Origin: Paramarasmius palmivorus
Lineage: Eukaryota; Basidiomycota; Agaricomycetes; Agaricales; Marasmiaceae
Assembly: GCA_037176845.1 (NCBI GenBank)
Contig: JAYKXP010000009.1
Coordinates: 62,001-126,000, forward strand
Length of the DNA stretch: 64,000 nucleotides
Reading direction: 5' to 3'
Under the pieces are notes generated by a model that saw only the letters and a list, made by a program, of their open reading frames with translations, had not been told where the DNA came from and did no database searches. The translations under genes and the position numbers were made by a program. Of this stretch, positions 22,561-34,860 are shown in pieces; the stretch's first letter is position 1; every line of letters begins with the position of its first letter.

Positions 22561-24235
22561 ACGCCGTGGTAGCTTGGCTCATCGGCTGTCTCTTTAGGTC
22601 TCGAATGTCTGTGCTAAACACTACCTAGTACATCTTTGGCACCTTGAGAACAACCTGCGAACGGCGAGATGTTCCTCCTTTTCAGCATCCGACAGCAGTG
22701 GTCACAAATCGTAGGCTCGGGACGCTCAGGAACCCATGGGTCTTCGGTTTTTTCCCTCGCTCTCAAGTTAGACAGCACCGCTCCGGAATCACAATTTGAA
22801 GCTGCAGAGTCACCGAATGATGGACAGCTATACACGCCGCAGACCTGTTATTCGTACTTTCTGCATCAAACATCCATTTCACTCTCATCTTGCCTTCATC
22901 ACTTCCACCTCCTTGTCGACGGTACGAGAGTATATGGCGCATTAGTGCATGGAGAAGTCTGGGCGAATGGTGAGTTTGGCCTTCATTCTTCCAGCTTCGT
23001 CAACTGAAAATACACACAGCAAGTTTAATCACCTTCAGCAATGATGTCATTGACTGGCTACGCTCTTTCTTGACACCTTCAGACCGTATCATCAACTGTA
23101 TGAACTACACACGGTCTTGGGGTGTTCATAGTAACATATCTGACCGACATTATACCGTACGTCCGCAAGGAGATAGGAGGAAGAGGGATAGTGAGGATGC
23201 TCAGCAGAAGGTTTAGGACAATGAAGAATGCCGGTCTTTTTCTAACTTGCGACATCTTCGATAACAGTGACAGTGTCCACTATTAGGGACCTTAGGCCTG
23301 TCTATACGTGTTCAGTCAAATTTCTAGCTCTCATTCTGCATGAACACGATGGTCTTGACTGCTTACCACCATGATCATTCTATATGACCTTCCATACGAG
23401 CTTATATGGGTAACTGCTCTTCGGGTGAGTACTATTTGGTTCCCCTCTGTTTCCCTCTGTTCCAATCATTTGTTAATGAGTCACTGACCTAGATTCTTGA
23501 CAGATGTATACCAGGAAAGATTTCAAAGGCTTCCGTTTTACCAATAGGCGCGCTAACGAAGCCGCTGAGCGTACTACATGGTCTACCTGATCCAATTTTT
23601 AGTCGGGAACATGTTCAAGAACTCCAAGTTTAAGAACGGATCCGAGCTTCGCGACAGACATGATCAATCGTTATTGAATCATTGACCCCAGGCAAAGCGT
23701 TGGATCCACCTGAAGGCAAACAGGATTCAGATGATTGATCAATGTCATAGCTGTTGAGTGATATCGAGTCGGCCTAGGGGAGACCAGATCGAATGTGGAC
23801 CATGGACGGTCGCCATCTTCCGAGTCGAGCAAGGAAACGAAGCTGTGGGAGACACAAAGAACTTGTCATTTACCCTTCCAGAAGCTCTATCTGTACTAAT
23901 AGGACTACATTTTGCCAGGTGATTACCTTCCATTGGTGACTATACATGTTCTCGCTCGCTGGGCGCCTACTTGGTTCTCCATTCGAATCGTCCCTCTGAT
24001 TGATGGGGATCACCTATGTACGGGATGGTCGTGGTTTTATTTGGTCCTGGTGAGTGAAAACTTGCACAAAGGTAACCGAAATTACCCCTTCTAACGTCTG
24101 CGTGGTATTGACAGCTTTTACCGTCGTACACTGTTTGGTCAGGATCAAGTTTATGGAGTCACGAACTATGGCGCCACCTTCAAATACAACGACTACACCT
24201 ACTTCCGGATTTAGGATTCGAATCTACCAGTCTGC
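22561..24235. other. Non-coding or decayed sequence left of the DUF3472 gene
   Basis: The longest frame (22669-23007, + strand, 112 codons) has no recognised motif and lies in sequence related to about 51.8-52.1 kb. The rest has only short ORFs. I do not support a gene. Confidence 0.3.
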
Positions 24236-24243
24236 TATAAAAA
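24236..24243 (+). promoter_or_regulatory. TATA box of the DUF5077-DUF3472 gene
   Basis: TATAAAAA 57 bases upstream of the ATG at 24293, in a GC-balanced context. Confidence 0.5.
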
Positions 24244-24292
24244 CCCCAGCCAGTTGGACCACATCTAGAAACATCATCTGCTCTTTACTACC

Positions 24293-25477
24293 ATGTCCGC
24301 AAAGACAGTAGCCTTGGCAGGGAACGCCTTCCTCACGACGGTGCCAGCTGGAGCTGTTGAGGTCATCAACGACAATGGCCTGGCGAACTGGACCAACCCA
24401 AACACCATCTGTAGTGCCTATTTCCGCATGGCCTCTGCTGGCTCGGTGACTGTCGGGCTAAATGTGTACTTAGCGGGCAGTAACAACAGCACTGTCAGAG
24501 TCACCATCAATGGAACCACATTCACGGTCAAGCTCGCTGGCACGACTGCTAAAACCTATCCCGTTGGCACCGTCAATGTGGCTGCTCCCGGCTACGTGAA
24601 GGTGAACCTGCAGGGCGTAACCAAGGACGGCGGCTTTTTCGGCGATGTGTTGGGCTTGAGCGTGACCACAACCTCTGCACTTGTCTTCGCCAACGACCCA
24701 GCGAACTACTACTAGTCGCGCCGCGGCCCGTCAGTCCACATGAACTACACCGTCCCAGCCAACAGCGAGTACTTCTACAACGAGGTGACCGTTCCCGCGG
24801 GCCAAGATGCAATCGGCTCATACTTCATGGTCACTGGCTTTTCTGGCGGCTACTCCGGCATTCAGGTGAACAGCCAAACTGAACGCCGGATCATCTTTGC
24901 TGTCTGGGATGCAGACAACAGCCAGAAGACCACGCTTGTGAGCAAGGGTAAAGGAGTTGTCGAAGAGAGGTTTGATAATGAAGGCAGCGGAGGCAGGGTA
25001 CACCTCTTGTTCAACTGGGTGGCCAGCACCACCTACAAGTTCATCACACGCATTCATCCTGATAGTTCAGGGAGCAGTCTCTTCTCAGCGTGGTTCTTTG
25101 CACCAGAGTTGAATTCGTGGCGCTACCTTGCCACTTGGAAGCGTCCCTCCACCAACACGTACCAGTCTGGTGTCCACTCCTTCCTGGAGAATTTCCTCGA
25201 TACTAGAGGCTATACCGGTCGCCGCGTACAATATGGTAACCAGTGGGTACACAACGTGAATGGTACCTGGTCCGAGGTCACCGCTGGTCGCTTCACAGGT
25301 GACGCCACTGCAAACAATGTGCAGCGCATGGATTATGCAGGCGGCCTGGAGAATGGACGCTTTTACCTCCGCAACTGCGGCTTCTTCCCCGATTATGTGC
25401 AACTCGACCAGAATTTCAACCGCCCAGCTACTGGCACACAGCCGACGGTTGATGTGAACACCCTGCCAACCCACTGA
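24293..25477 (+). pseudogene. DUF5077-DUF3472 protein gene, intronless, with one in-frame TAG
   Basis: One reading frame of 395 codons from ATG 24293 to TGA 25477, interrupted only by TAG at 24713-24715 (codon 141). Residues about 3-130 fit DUF5077, a beta-rich N-terminal module. From about residue 145 the protein fits DUF3472: 'EYFYNEVTVPAGQ', 'GIQVNSQTERRIIF', 'WVASTTYKFITR', 'WRYLATWKRPSTNTY', 'HSFLENFLDT', 'GRFYLRNCGFF'. The TAG lies in 'ANDPANYY-stop-SRRGPSVH', where relatives as I know them have Trp, so a TGG to TAG change is likely. The 245 codons after it show no further damage, implying a recent mutation, a sequence error or read-through. No signal peptide is evident. The function is unknown; a carbohydrate-related role is often assumed for the family. 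Lack of introns contrasts with neighbouring genes and would fit acquisition from bacteria, but this is inference. Confidence 0.8.
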
Positions 25478-25935
25478 ACAGAAGCCCAACATCATTTCCG
25501 AGCGGCCAAGAAGAGCTCGGACATTATATCTGTCCATTCATTTATTCTGAGTCTTCACTTTCACCTCGCCCTTTCTTGTACACACCACATACATGTTGCC
25601 CATTCACCTGATTGCCCCTTCTACATGAATGTAGTTTTTAGGCAATTTCACAACAAATGTAAATCATCCGCGAAACAGTCGGGTGTACTTTTATCGCTTC
25701 TACTCTTATCATGTCTTTTGACTGTTCTCCAGTCCTTTTGACTTTGCCCTGACCTTTCTGGCTTTACTCCGATGGTTCATTTGTCTTTCTTGATACAATG
25801 TACTTTACAGTACAGTGAAACTACCAATGTACCATTATCTTGTTGATACCGCAATATCCAACACTGCGTGAACCGGTAACTGGGAACAAGAATGATGTAT
25901 TGTCCTGGCTAGTTTGAGGAGTCCGAAAGAGATTT
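25478..25935. other. 3' flank of the DUF3472 gene
   Basis: T-rich sequence just after the stop probably includes the 3' UTR. No gene or repeat is recognised. Confidence 0.3.
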
Positions 25936-26746
25936 TCAGTCCAAGACTTGGAGGATTTGACATGTTGGACATATCAATGGTCGAACGAGTCGGAAAGTTA
26001 GGCACATCACGTCTGTATGGAGACCTAGGGGGTAGGACGAGTATCGAATGCGGATGCTTGCGGAACATAAGAACCAGAGGGGTACGAGCCTAAGGTTGCA
26101 CCCCTGTTTGAAACCCGAGGCTACGTTTGAAAGGGATGAGGCCGGATTGGCGTCAGAAAGTGCTGGTCCCACCTCGTTGAGTGAAGCCATATCCCGAATA
26201 GAGGCTGCATCGTCAGGAGAGATCAAGACATCTCTAGTAGAAGATACTTCGTCTTTCAGAATGAAATGTGTCATCGTCAATTTGGCGAATAGATTTCGGC
26301 GCTCATATAACAGCGCCTTAAATTCGGCAAGATCCCGTTCCTAAACTAGACCATCAGGACTTGAGAAACATATTGGCACGATGACGAGACACACGTTCAC
26401 CAAATTTAGGGTAACACTTTCAGAGGGGTTGTATAAGATATTGTTATTAAATATCTCTCGGGTGCCTTGGTTGAGCAACCTATAGATATCGTACAGAACC
26501 AAGGGGTATATCCGTCTTTCAGCCCACTCTTTCGTTGAGAGATGGTGGTGACAACCAATATGGGGAAAGGGTACGAACAAGAAGCACAGCGACAAGGTCG
26601 CAGTACTCCTCTCTGGAGTACTCTGGGGAAAGAAAGTCCCTTGAACGGGCTCTGTCGTACACATGACATTGCCGACGAATAACCATACGCAAGACCAATA
26701 CGAGGGTGAGAGTGAGACTCGATATCACGCGGTAAATGAGGTCCAC
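25936..26746 (-). CDS. Hypothetical spliced gene, probably incomplete
   Basis: On the - strand three pieces join in phase: an upstream exon ending at 26575 ('EYSREEYCDLVAVLLV'), an exon 26401-26528 ('WAERRIYPLVLYDIYRLLNQ') and an exon from 26340 downwards ('ERDLAEFKALLYERRNLF'). The introns are 26529-26574 (46 bases, GT-AG) and 26341-26400 (60 bases, GT-AG). The middle part looks helical and charged; the part after it is Ser/Asp-rich ('VLISPDDAASIRDMASLNE'). The 3' exon stays open to a stop at 25936. The true start was not found, and the N-terminal region above 26700 may be damaged. No family was recognised. It could be a decayed gene. Confidence 0.35.
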
Positions 26747-26879
26747 ATGAGCTGGAGGAACTCAGTGAAGGAGGATCTCCAGTTGGCGTATTCCGGAACA
26801 TAAATTACAGATCGGAGATTTGACAAGAACATGCTCAACATCGCCTGGCCTGAGCCAAAGTAAACTTGTAACGAATCAC

Positions 26880-28900
26880 CTCCAGTATCATTCTATCTTC
26901 TTCCGCTCGATAGTAAGCAGGTCTTCGATACCCAGATGAAGGATGAGAAGAAGGCTAGAAGAACCTTGAAAGAGATATGCTGGGTCTGAAGATGGGATGA
27001 AGGACTAGCAAGTGAACGAGGATGCAGGGTTGCGTTGAAGATGAGCAGCGGACTTGAGCATGGGGTGTCGTGCTGCAGATAGCGATGCGTTTCTGGGAGA
27101 GTTTGGGGACAAAAGAGGGGTGCCGATGGGCGACATGCCGTATCGCGGATGAACTTTGCCACGCGCTGAGGTTGGTGATAACGGGATGGAATGCAGAAGG
27201 GTGTGCTGCAGAAGGCGTTGATGATGATGAACGTTCCCCGATGGCATGCAAGCTATCAAGCAACAGCTTGAAAGGGTGCTAATACACCTCATCACTCCAT
27301 GCCTCCGAGACTAATGTCAACGACAACTCCTACATCACCCACACTGACTACAGAACCCCTAAAACACGGCCAGAAGCACGGTAAGCTTCAACCCACGTAG
27401 AACGCGTCAAGCAGCTTGAAGCTCAAGCAAGATGTGTGAGGCATGAAGAATTGAAGGGTTTGATAAGGGAGCAAGTGCGAGAGGTGTGAGGAAGGGGGCA
27501 CAAGGAGGAGGCGCAGGTTCTGAGGATGGGATGTGAGTAGGTGGTGACCGATGAGGATGCAGAACTGGTGATGAAAGCTTCGTAGACGGCGATGTGCGGA
27601 AGAATCTACGAAATCTGGGGGTGAGGACGGGTGATGCCATGTTGGATGGAGTGAGATTGTGAACAAGCCAGCCCAACATTCACATAAAGAGGGTCCGACA
27701 GTGGTTACAGGGTGTCTGGGGACAAAATCGAGAAAAAAGTCCTTTTGGATCTGGAATGCGACGACTTTATGGTGTCTCCAAGTCGCCTAACCCAACAAGA
27801 ACGCGATAAACGCCTTGAAAACATGTATGGGGTTGAGAACTGGGTGAAGGGCGATCAATTGTGTTCTGGAAGCGAGGAGCTTGAGGAATATGGCAGTGGA
27901 ATAGTGCCTATCGCTGTCGTTTTGGGGCAATAACCTTGTGAAGATGGTAGGGACGACCGTAGAGGATGTAGCGTCTTCCTGGCTGAGGGAAGGATAAAGT
28001 GGGCGAGCTGCTGAGAAGGGCGTGAAAATTTATACGATACTATTGAAATAGGTGAGTATGGATGAATACCTCGACCAAAGCATGCTCCATTTCGATTTCA
28101 ATGGCCCAGTTTCTTCTCCTTGACCCCATGGCTGCTGCTATACCGTCCTACACATCCGAGTCACTACGATGAGAACAACCTAGGTTTGTGAATGGTTGTG
28201 GGAGTTATCGAGGACGGCGTTGACATCGTGATACCCTAATGACCGGCAATTCGTGGTTGCTTCATCCTGCTCCTGAGGTTGCGTGAGGGTTGTCTCTGGC
28301 TGGTTGATACTGCAAAAGGACAGAGAGAATCAGAGAGCTTGGAATTGGCTTGGCGGAAAAAGGTAACTCCGCCGCTTTCACAGGGCTTTCTTCAACCATC
28401 ACTCTGTTCACAATCTCGTTCCACACCAATCGTCCTCAAGATAATGAACTCCTTGAACAAATAGGAACGCGTGACAGTAGTCTCAAAATGCCCTGAATGT
28501 CGTGTTCTGGGCGATGAAAAGTATGCTATTCTTCCGATTCGTTTCACGGCTCAGCCTAGTATGTCAGGCTCAATTTCATCTCTAGTAAACCATCCCATAG
28601 GCCAACTCCACGCCCACGTCGACCACTTACAAGTGCATACAAGACCAAGGACAACGACTCGTGTTCCATAAACGTCTCATTGTCACGATAGGTGCACGTT
28701 CGTCTTAGAATCCTTGGAACCAGGCTTACATCTTCTAGATCTGCACTCGTTACATGCCAGTCACACCTGAAATCTTTGAAGGAATAGGAAGATGTGCTGT
28801 AGGCCCACACAGGAACATCAACGTAAATGTACGTTGTCCTCCGCTCCACTCCATTATAGATACTGAATCCTTTTTATGATAGAGCCGCTTCTCGTTCTTA
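26880..28900. repeat. Degenerate dispersed repeat block
   Basis: Third large array of the family seen at 7.4-12.2 and 18-22.5 kb. 27130-27300 aligns with 8040-8170. 27780-28250 carries the 'CGCGATAAACGCCTTGAAA' to 'GACATCGTGATACCCTAATG' module also found at 11210-11630. The 28680-28760 segment matches 12080-12150. No intact frame. Confidence 0.5.
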
Positions 28901-29523
28901 GGCTCACGAGGAGAGGCTCAGCCTGGTGCGTCTTCAATTTCATCCCTACTCGTATTGACTATTGAACTGACCAATACAATTGCGCTAGTCCATCTGCCTC
29001 GTCTCGCCTCATATTGGGCCAACATCATGATCGCCCATCTCCGATGACTCGAGGATTACTGCAGCTACCAGCATTCCGAGTCTTCTCTCCCCCATCATGA
29101 ACGAAGACCCTTCAATCTGGGCAAGCCCCTTAGCTCGGAGTCGCACTCAGATTGTTCCATTGACGTTCCAGGACAATCCCAATGCATGAACTCTGGGATG
29201 CAGTATGGAGGAGTAGAAGGTTGTGCTCGATGTTTGGATGTTCGATGATAGCTGAACGTAGAGATGAGTAGATGGAAGCTAGTTCAAAGGGGAGATAATT
29301 TGGTTGTGGATTTTTGCGGTTTCTTCAAACTTGCCCATATACCCAGAACCTCCATGATGCTTTTAGAGCTCATTCCACGCTATCCGTGCTCTCAATTCTA
29401 TGCCATGCTCATTGCAAATATACAATAAGCCCACTGCAGTAAGTTATCTTCAGTTTCCTGTACCACCGAGCTAATCTTGCGGCCCAGGCATACATATCTC
29501 CGCATTGTTCATCACTACATTGA
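28901..29523. other. No supported feature
   Basis: Only short ORFs and no recognised repeat words. Confidence 0.3.
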
Positions 29524-30430
29524 ATGGTGACTCACGATGTTGGTTTCGATTTCTTTACACACCAAATTCATATGTCTTCTTTGGTGGACAGCGCTGCAAT
29601 ACGAACTGCCCAAAAGTTCCTATCCTGTGTAACTCGTGACGAAATGAACATCGCATTCAGTCATATCATTCCACTCTATTGCTCTATTGCCAGTTCGTCA
29701 ATGATCCTCCAGCTTCCATTGTATCGTACGAGGAAAGTTGGGCATTAATGCCCATGCATCATTCATCGATGTAGTTCAGGTGAAACGGGCACGGAACTTA
29801 CTGGTGCTGGGGCCGCCGGGAAACCGGTATGGAACATCTTCGTTTGCTAGATCAAAGCCGAAATGCTAAAATTTGCCTTCAGTCTCAAACTCATATATCC
29901 CTTTGGCGATGATCAGAATAGGCCTTTGCCTAGTCTCGCACCAATACCCACTTGCATTGCCATCTACCTTTCCTGTTATCTTCTCAAGGAAGACCAGTGC
30001 ATGATTTGCGAATGAACTAGCCGTACTTTCCTTCAACAGACGATCGTGGATATCTTCCCAACACGTGCACTTGTAGAAGCCTCGCTATCTCACTCTTCTT
30101 TGATGTGGAATGGAAGGTTGATTCTTTCGTGCACCAACAATGGAAGTATCAGGGAAACATGCATGTTTGAAAATATCACAATGATACGCTAGTCCAATCC
30201 GAACACTTCACAAAGTCAGCGATTACAATCATGAGGCTCCTACTGACCCGGCGCTCACTCATTTCGAGCTTCAGCAGGGCCGCTAGGAAGATTGCCACTG
30301 AACTGGACGATCAAGCAGGTGAGCACTCAACGTCAACCTATCACAGTTAAATTTAAACTTGTGATTGATTCTACAGCAAACTCTAGTCATAGCGCTCTAT
30401 CGCAATTCATTGCAGGTGTCATTGACTTCA
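29524..30430 (+). repeat. Upstream segment of copy C, duplicated and inverted upstream of copy D
   Basis: Two stretches match the region upstream of copy D (38260-38890, - strand). The first encodes 'MSSLVDSAAIRTAQKFLSCV' (D: 'FSSLVDTAVIRRVAKFLSCV'). The second, about 30190-30420, encodes 'QSEHFTKSAITIM' followed by 'SRAARKIA' and a GT-AG intron after 'DQA' (D: 'QSEYFTKSVILIM', 'SRASKKIA', 'DEQA'). The small TM-protein gene recognised upstream of D is therefore present here as a decayed copy without a clear start. Confidence 0.55.
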
Positions 30431-30550
30431 TAGATCTGACAAACTTTCCACTAAATTACATACAATGCTCGCTGTCTATCTCATGCGGAGCCGACATTCA
30501 TGTGTGTAGAGGTATTAATATGCCTGAAATTTTCACTCCCCTCGATAGCA

Positions 30551-32122
30551 ATGTCGTCCACAATTCCTGACGGATACCTTGCCTACCTTTCTATCCAACA
30601 AACTATCATTCTTCCAATTACCACTCTGTTGGTGAGTATACTGCTGTCCGTGTGTCCACGAGCGCGTGCTGAAGCGCAAACCGTTATATCAGGCCATGTA
30701 CTTTGCCTACGGTACGTCACAGTCGCTATTTTTTTCCGTGAAGGATATGTCAATTTTTCATTAGGTTTCTATGTGCTACTCTTCGGGACATGTATCTACA
30801 TGATGCGTAGTCGCGACCAAACTGGCAAAAGGCGCAATAACAATGTCTACATTATCCCCACCATGGTCTTATTTGTGTTATCGACAATCTTTGTGGTCAA
30901 CGAGACCACCTACTATGTCCACGGTGCCGCTGTTCGCTTCAATGTTGTCGATAATGAAGATATCAATCTATTTGAGCGATACCAGGCTTATGATGACTTT
31001 GAGCGGAGGTTTGGCAAGTAATGGTTGCATTGTCTGCCTCGTTCCGCAGCAGCACTGATTCTTCGTTGTGCATTTGTCTAGCTCGACTGAAACGTTTTTG
31101 TCGGTTTTCCTGAAGTAAGTCTCTGTACTGTGTGTTCTGTCTGAATCATCTGACACAACTTTGCCAGTATTGCAGCGGAGTGGATGCTGGTTTGTGCCTC
31201 TACATTTAATCGATGCCAACTTATTCCTTTCTGAATCTAGATTCACCGGTGTTATATTATCTGGGGTTCCAGCAAGCTCGTAGCTGTTCCCCTGATCATG
31301 ACCTCAGTCTCGATCAACGGTGCAGTCTTCTTTGAACCTTTGCGGTAGTTAATGATGACACGGTCATCCAAAGCGTGTGGCCTCGTTACTTATACTCTGG
31401 AATCGATTGGGATGGTCAACCTCGCTACCAGTCCAAATGCTGCAAATCTGTTGGTGATTGGGCGCAACTTGGAAGGCCCATATAATACTGCTAGTCTTGT
31501 CAACAACATTATCATTACTTTGCTGACTGGTAAGTGTCTAGACGTTATTGCGTTCCAGAATTGACGGCGTCTCGCATGTATAGCTGGGCGTATTTGGTGG
31601 ATTCACCGACAAGTCCATGCTCAAGGTACCTACACAAGCGATAAACTTGTTCAGTCCATTTCTAGATTCATGTGAGTCATCTCATTTTTTAGCTTGGATA
31701 TGTTACTGATTCCTATTGTAGACTCGAGTCCGGAATTATCTATCCTGTCATGAGTGTGGTAGATCTGATTATTGTGAATGTCGTACCGATCGAGAGGTTT
31801 CCTTTTGACGTCTACCCCCTCGTCGCCCTCAGCGCTGTAAGCAAAAAATTGGTGTTTTCACAGGTCCTCTGATTCTAACTTGACTTAACAGGGAATTGCC
31901 CCAACTCTGATTGCGGTCCGAGCAAAACTCGGTCAAAACGTTGAAAGTCTGCAGGAGGCGGTCTCCGACATTCGCTTCACAAGCCAGCCCCCACAGCAAG
32001 GGTCCATAGGGATAAGCACCACCCAATCACAGGCCCAGGTCCTTTCAGTTGTCAGGAATTCTGGTGGTTTTGGTGGCGAGGAGCAAGTGGGAAACGCGAA
32101 GGAGGCTTCTACCATTGTGTGA
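30551..32122 (+). CDS. 7TM receptor-like membrane protein, copy C (intact, ten exons)
   Basis: Exons: 30551-30631, 30693-30711, 30765-31017, 31082-31114, 31168-31189, 31241-31319, 31374-31529, 31584-31671, 31722-31836, 31892-32122. All junctions are GT-AG and in phase; the product is 358 residues. It begins 'MSSTIPDGYLAYLSIQQTI', has seven hydrophobic segments, carries 'IHRCYIIWGSSK' after helix 3, and ends with a polar tail (about 75 residues) starting 'PTLIAVRAKLGQNVESLQEA'. Exon sizes equal those of copy A except exon 7 (156 bases, loop between helices 4 and 5) and exon 10. About 70 CpG lie in 1.6 kb, in sharp contrast to A and B. The promoter differs from A/B/E/F: TATTAATA about 35 bases upstream, as in copy D. 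Confidence 0.78.
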
Positions 32123-32490
32123 TGGAATACATCGTTGGTAGAGCTATTTCTTAAGTACCTTTTCCGCTATGTATTTATGAATTCATGACCCCCCAAAAAT
32201 ATACGGAGAGTAGCAAGCAGAAGCTATCTCTCCGGTATACACTCAGAGAAAACAGGGCTGGGCGTGAAGACTACGTACGTCACTGTCGGCGTCGGTAGTG
32301 TAGGTGATGCATTTGGATTCCGATACCAGTAAACATGGCTCGTCAGGACAAAGCGACAGTCAGGTAAATAGAAATGCCGTTAGCCACTCGGAGAAACCCA
32401 CGACAGCCGTCCCTGCTTAAAGGATGGGAACTGGATGCTAAGAGTGTGGTGGTATACCGAAAGTGTCAATTTGCGCCCAAGATATACGAG
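32123..32490. other. 3' flank of copy C
   Basis: No gene or repeat recognised. Confidence 0.3.
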
Positions 32491-33089
32491 TCATAATGCC
32501 AATAAGCAGTAAACATCTACGAAGTGAGGATTAGTAAAACTAAGAATTACAGTAAGAAGGGAGACGTACATTAGAACAGCGTGTTCCATGGGAGTGGGTA
32601 GTACTGTAACATCTCCCAAGTCCCGAGGGCCGATATACTGTCGAAGCATCGTTCTGGACTCCATAATCGTAGAACGCCCACAGACATAGTAGACTGGCAG
32701 GGCCTGAGAAACGATCTCCGTCCAGATCCTTGACGTGGCGAGCGTACTTGGATGCTCAAGATGTATCGTGCACGTTGAGGTTAAGTCAAGCAGTGCTGCT
32801 GCGAGATTGTACGAGGTATAATCTATACACGCGACCCTATAACCCGAGAAAACCAACAACACGTACCTCCCTGTGGTGAATGCTAAAGCCAATTCCAGTT
32901 TCCGGGTACATCGAGACGGAGAACTGTCGTCTCTTTCCAATAGATCTTCCATCCTTCGCCAGAGGTATCAACGATCCTGAGCTTAGCGAAGCGTACCTTG
33001 AAGGAAGGGCATGAGTCCACACGCACTGGTAAGACCAAACAAAGGAAACTTACGTGGGTCCTGAGTTGAGTGCTCTCGATACATCTCAT
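32491..33089 (-). CDS. Possible decayed spliced gene of unknown function
   Basis: On the - strand the frame 33089-32883 contains 'VRFAKLRIVDTSGEGWKIYW' and ends in 'DVPGNWNWL'. A second frame, 32952-32491, contains 'YTSYNLAAALLDLTSTC' and 'SRIWTEIVSQALPVYYVCG'. A GTACGT donor near 32865 and an AG near 32825 could join downstream parts, but no complete model was found. The style recalls the variable C-terminal regions of Agaricomycete F-box proteins; no F-box is visible. Treat as a gene remnant. Confidence 0.25.
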
Positions 33090-34860
33090 TCTTCGGAAAG
33101 CTCTATCGTCAGCCCTGCCCAGCTCAACCCGACCCAGACCCTACTTCGCGTCCTTCCCAAGGCCACTACACGACCTGTTGAACACCAAACGGCAAGCGAG
33201 GGATCCGGGCGCTGAAATGCTTCACCTCGTGCAGAGCAAGTCGTACGTTCGACGACAGGATATTGATCTAAACTTCAAACACCTGATGTAGCTTGATCAA
33301 GAGTACGGTGCAGGTGGCGTTGCTCGAGGTTTTGAAGGGAGATACAATGTTGTCGATGTGTAAGTGTCGTGCTGTAGGAGACGGAGAGGCTCATCGAATC
33401 ATCGTGAACCTCGCGCCAGGTGTCTGAGGATGGGGTTGGAATCGAGGTACGAAACGCCGTATCACAGGCGAATCCACGTGCTATTCCAAGACGACAAGGT
33501 CTGACATGGGTACGTAATCTGAGAGCTTGAACGAGATGAGCAGGATGTTATGCACGACATCGAGTTGCTGCTTGAAACGGTAGGCCCATGTTTAATTCGC
33601 ATCGTGATATACGCCTCTGTGAACAACGTTGATTGTCTTCCAACGCCGCCACTGGGAAAAGGTCTGGCGTGAGGGGTGTGAGGAAAGAGGACTGATGAAT
33701 ATCGGCTAGAGAGGTAGACGAAGCCAACATTCGCCACATCCAACAAAGACGCGATAAACGCGTTGAGCGACTATAAGACCATGAGGTCATGTCTACATTT
33801 TGGTGTTCGGGTCCTTGGGCAACGACATTATGAAGGTGCGACTCGCGAGGTGAGGATGTTGTGTGTGTTCGAAAAAAGGATCTGACATGGAGAATCAGAC
33901 ATAAATCTACGTGAGATTGAAGGGTGTATACCTCAACCAAGGCATGTCCAATATCCCTGTCTCTTTTCTTTGACCCCACAGACCCACGGCCAACCATCCA
34001 GCATATCCCGACGACCAAGTCGAGCGTACCTATTCGAAGTTCGGGATGGAAGAGGTTGGCTTTGTAGTTTAGAGGAGAGGAACACTGGATGCGAGATTTC
34101 GATGAAGTACGTGCTAGCCTAATGTTGCATAAAAGGACCTAGGCGGTAGTTTTTCGTGCTAGTTCTGAAATGAAAATGCCTTGGAATCATTGACATTTAG
34201 GTTTGCATGCGGGGTCGGGAACTGGGTGAACGATGGGTGTTCTAATGAGGAGCTCGAGGAATGCAACGAGCGAGCGGGAAGGAGCGTGATGCGTAGCCTG
34301 GCAAGCCGTCTTTACTTGTACAGAAGATAGTCGTTCTGTACCTGAGTAAACGTGATGCGGTCGCTTTGGACAACAAGGTGAGAGGCCTAGGGACGACGGA
34401 GGAAGATGTAGTGCCTTCAGCGCGTTCAGAAGAGTTTGACGTGTTCAAAGGGAGAAAGGCGTTTGCATAACTCTGAGAACTTGAAGGGCGCTCAGAGTCA
34501 GACAATACTATCAAAATAGACGAGAATGGATGAATACCCTCGACCGTGCTCGATTTCAATACCTCCATCACCGCATTGAAACTCGCTGAACCTTGACTTA
34601 TCTTGTTCGCGGCGTCGGTTTTATGATTCAGAATGCAAGGTTGTTGTTGACATCGTGGCAGCAGGAATACGACTTCGTCAAGGGAGTTTATGCTGCAAAA
34701 GGGTACGGAGGACGGGCAAACGCTGGTGATGGAAGCGGGAAAAAGTATGTAACTCCGCCGCGTTTCCTGAGCACATCACTGACACAAGGATTCACAATCG
34801 TTCCAAGCCAACTACGATCAAAGCCTAGGGACCTCAATATACTAGACTAGAATCTCGAAG
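33090..34860. repeat. Degenerate dispersed repeat block left of the inversion axis
   Basis: Contains the same - strand words as the other left-half blocks ('RDIGHALVEVYTL' at about 33940; 'ACATTCGCCACATCCAACAA' at about 33728; 'CCTCGACC' at 34540). Two partial units are nested. 33400-33620 resembles the module downstream of copy B (18300-18440). No intact gene. Confidence 0.45.

Noticed and set aside
24200..24260. tRNA B-box-like GATTCGAATC upstream of the DUF3472 gene
   Set aside because: No A box or acceptor stem pairs around it; the context is a protein-gene promoter with a TATA box.
32491..33089. Confident call of an F-box protein gene
   Set aside because: No F-box and no complete splice model; kept only as a low-confidence remnant.
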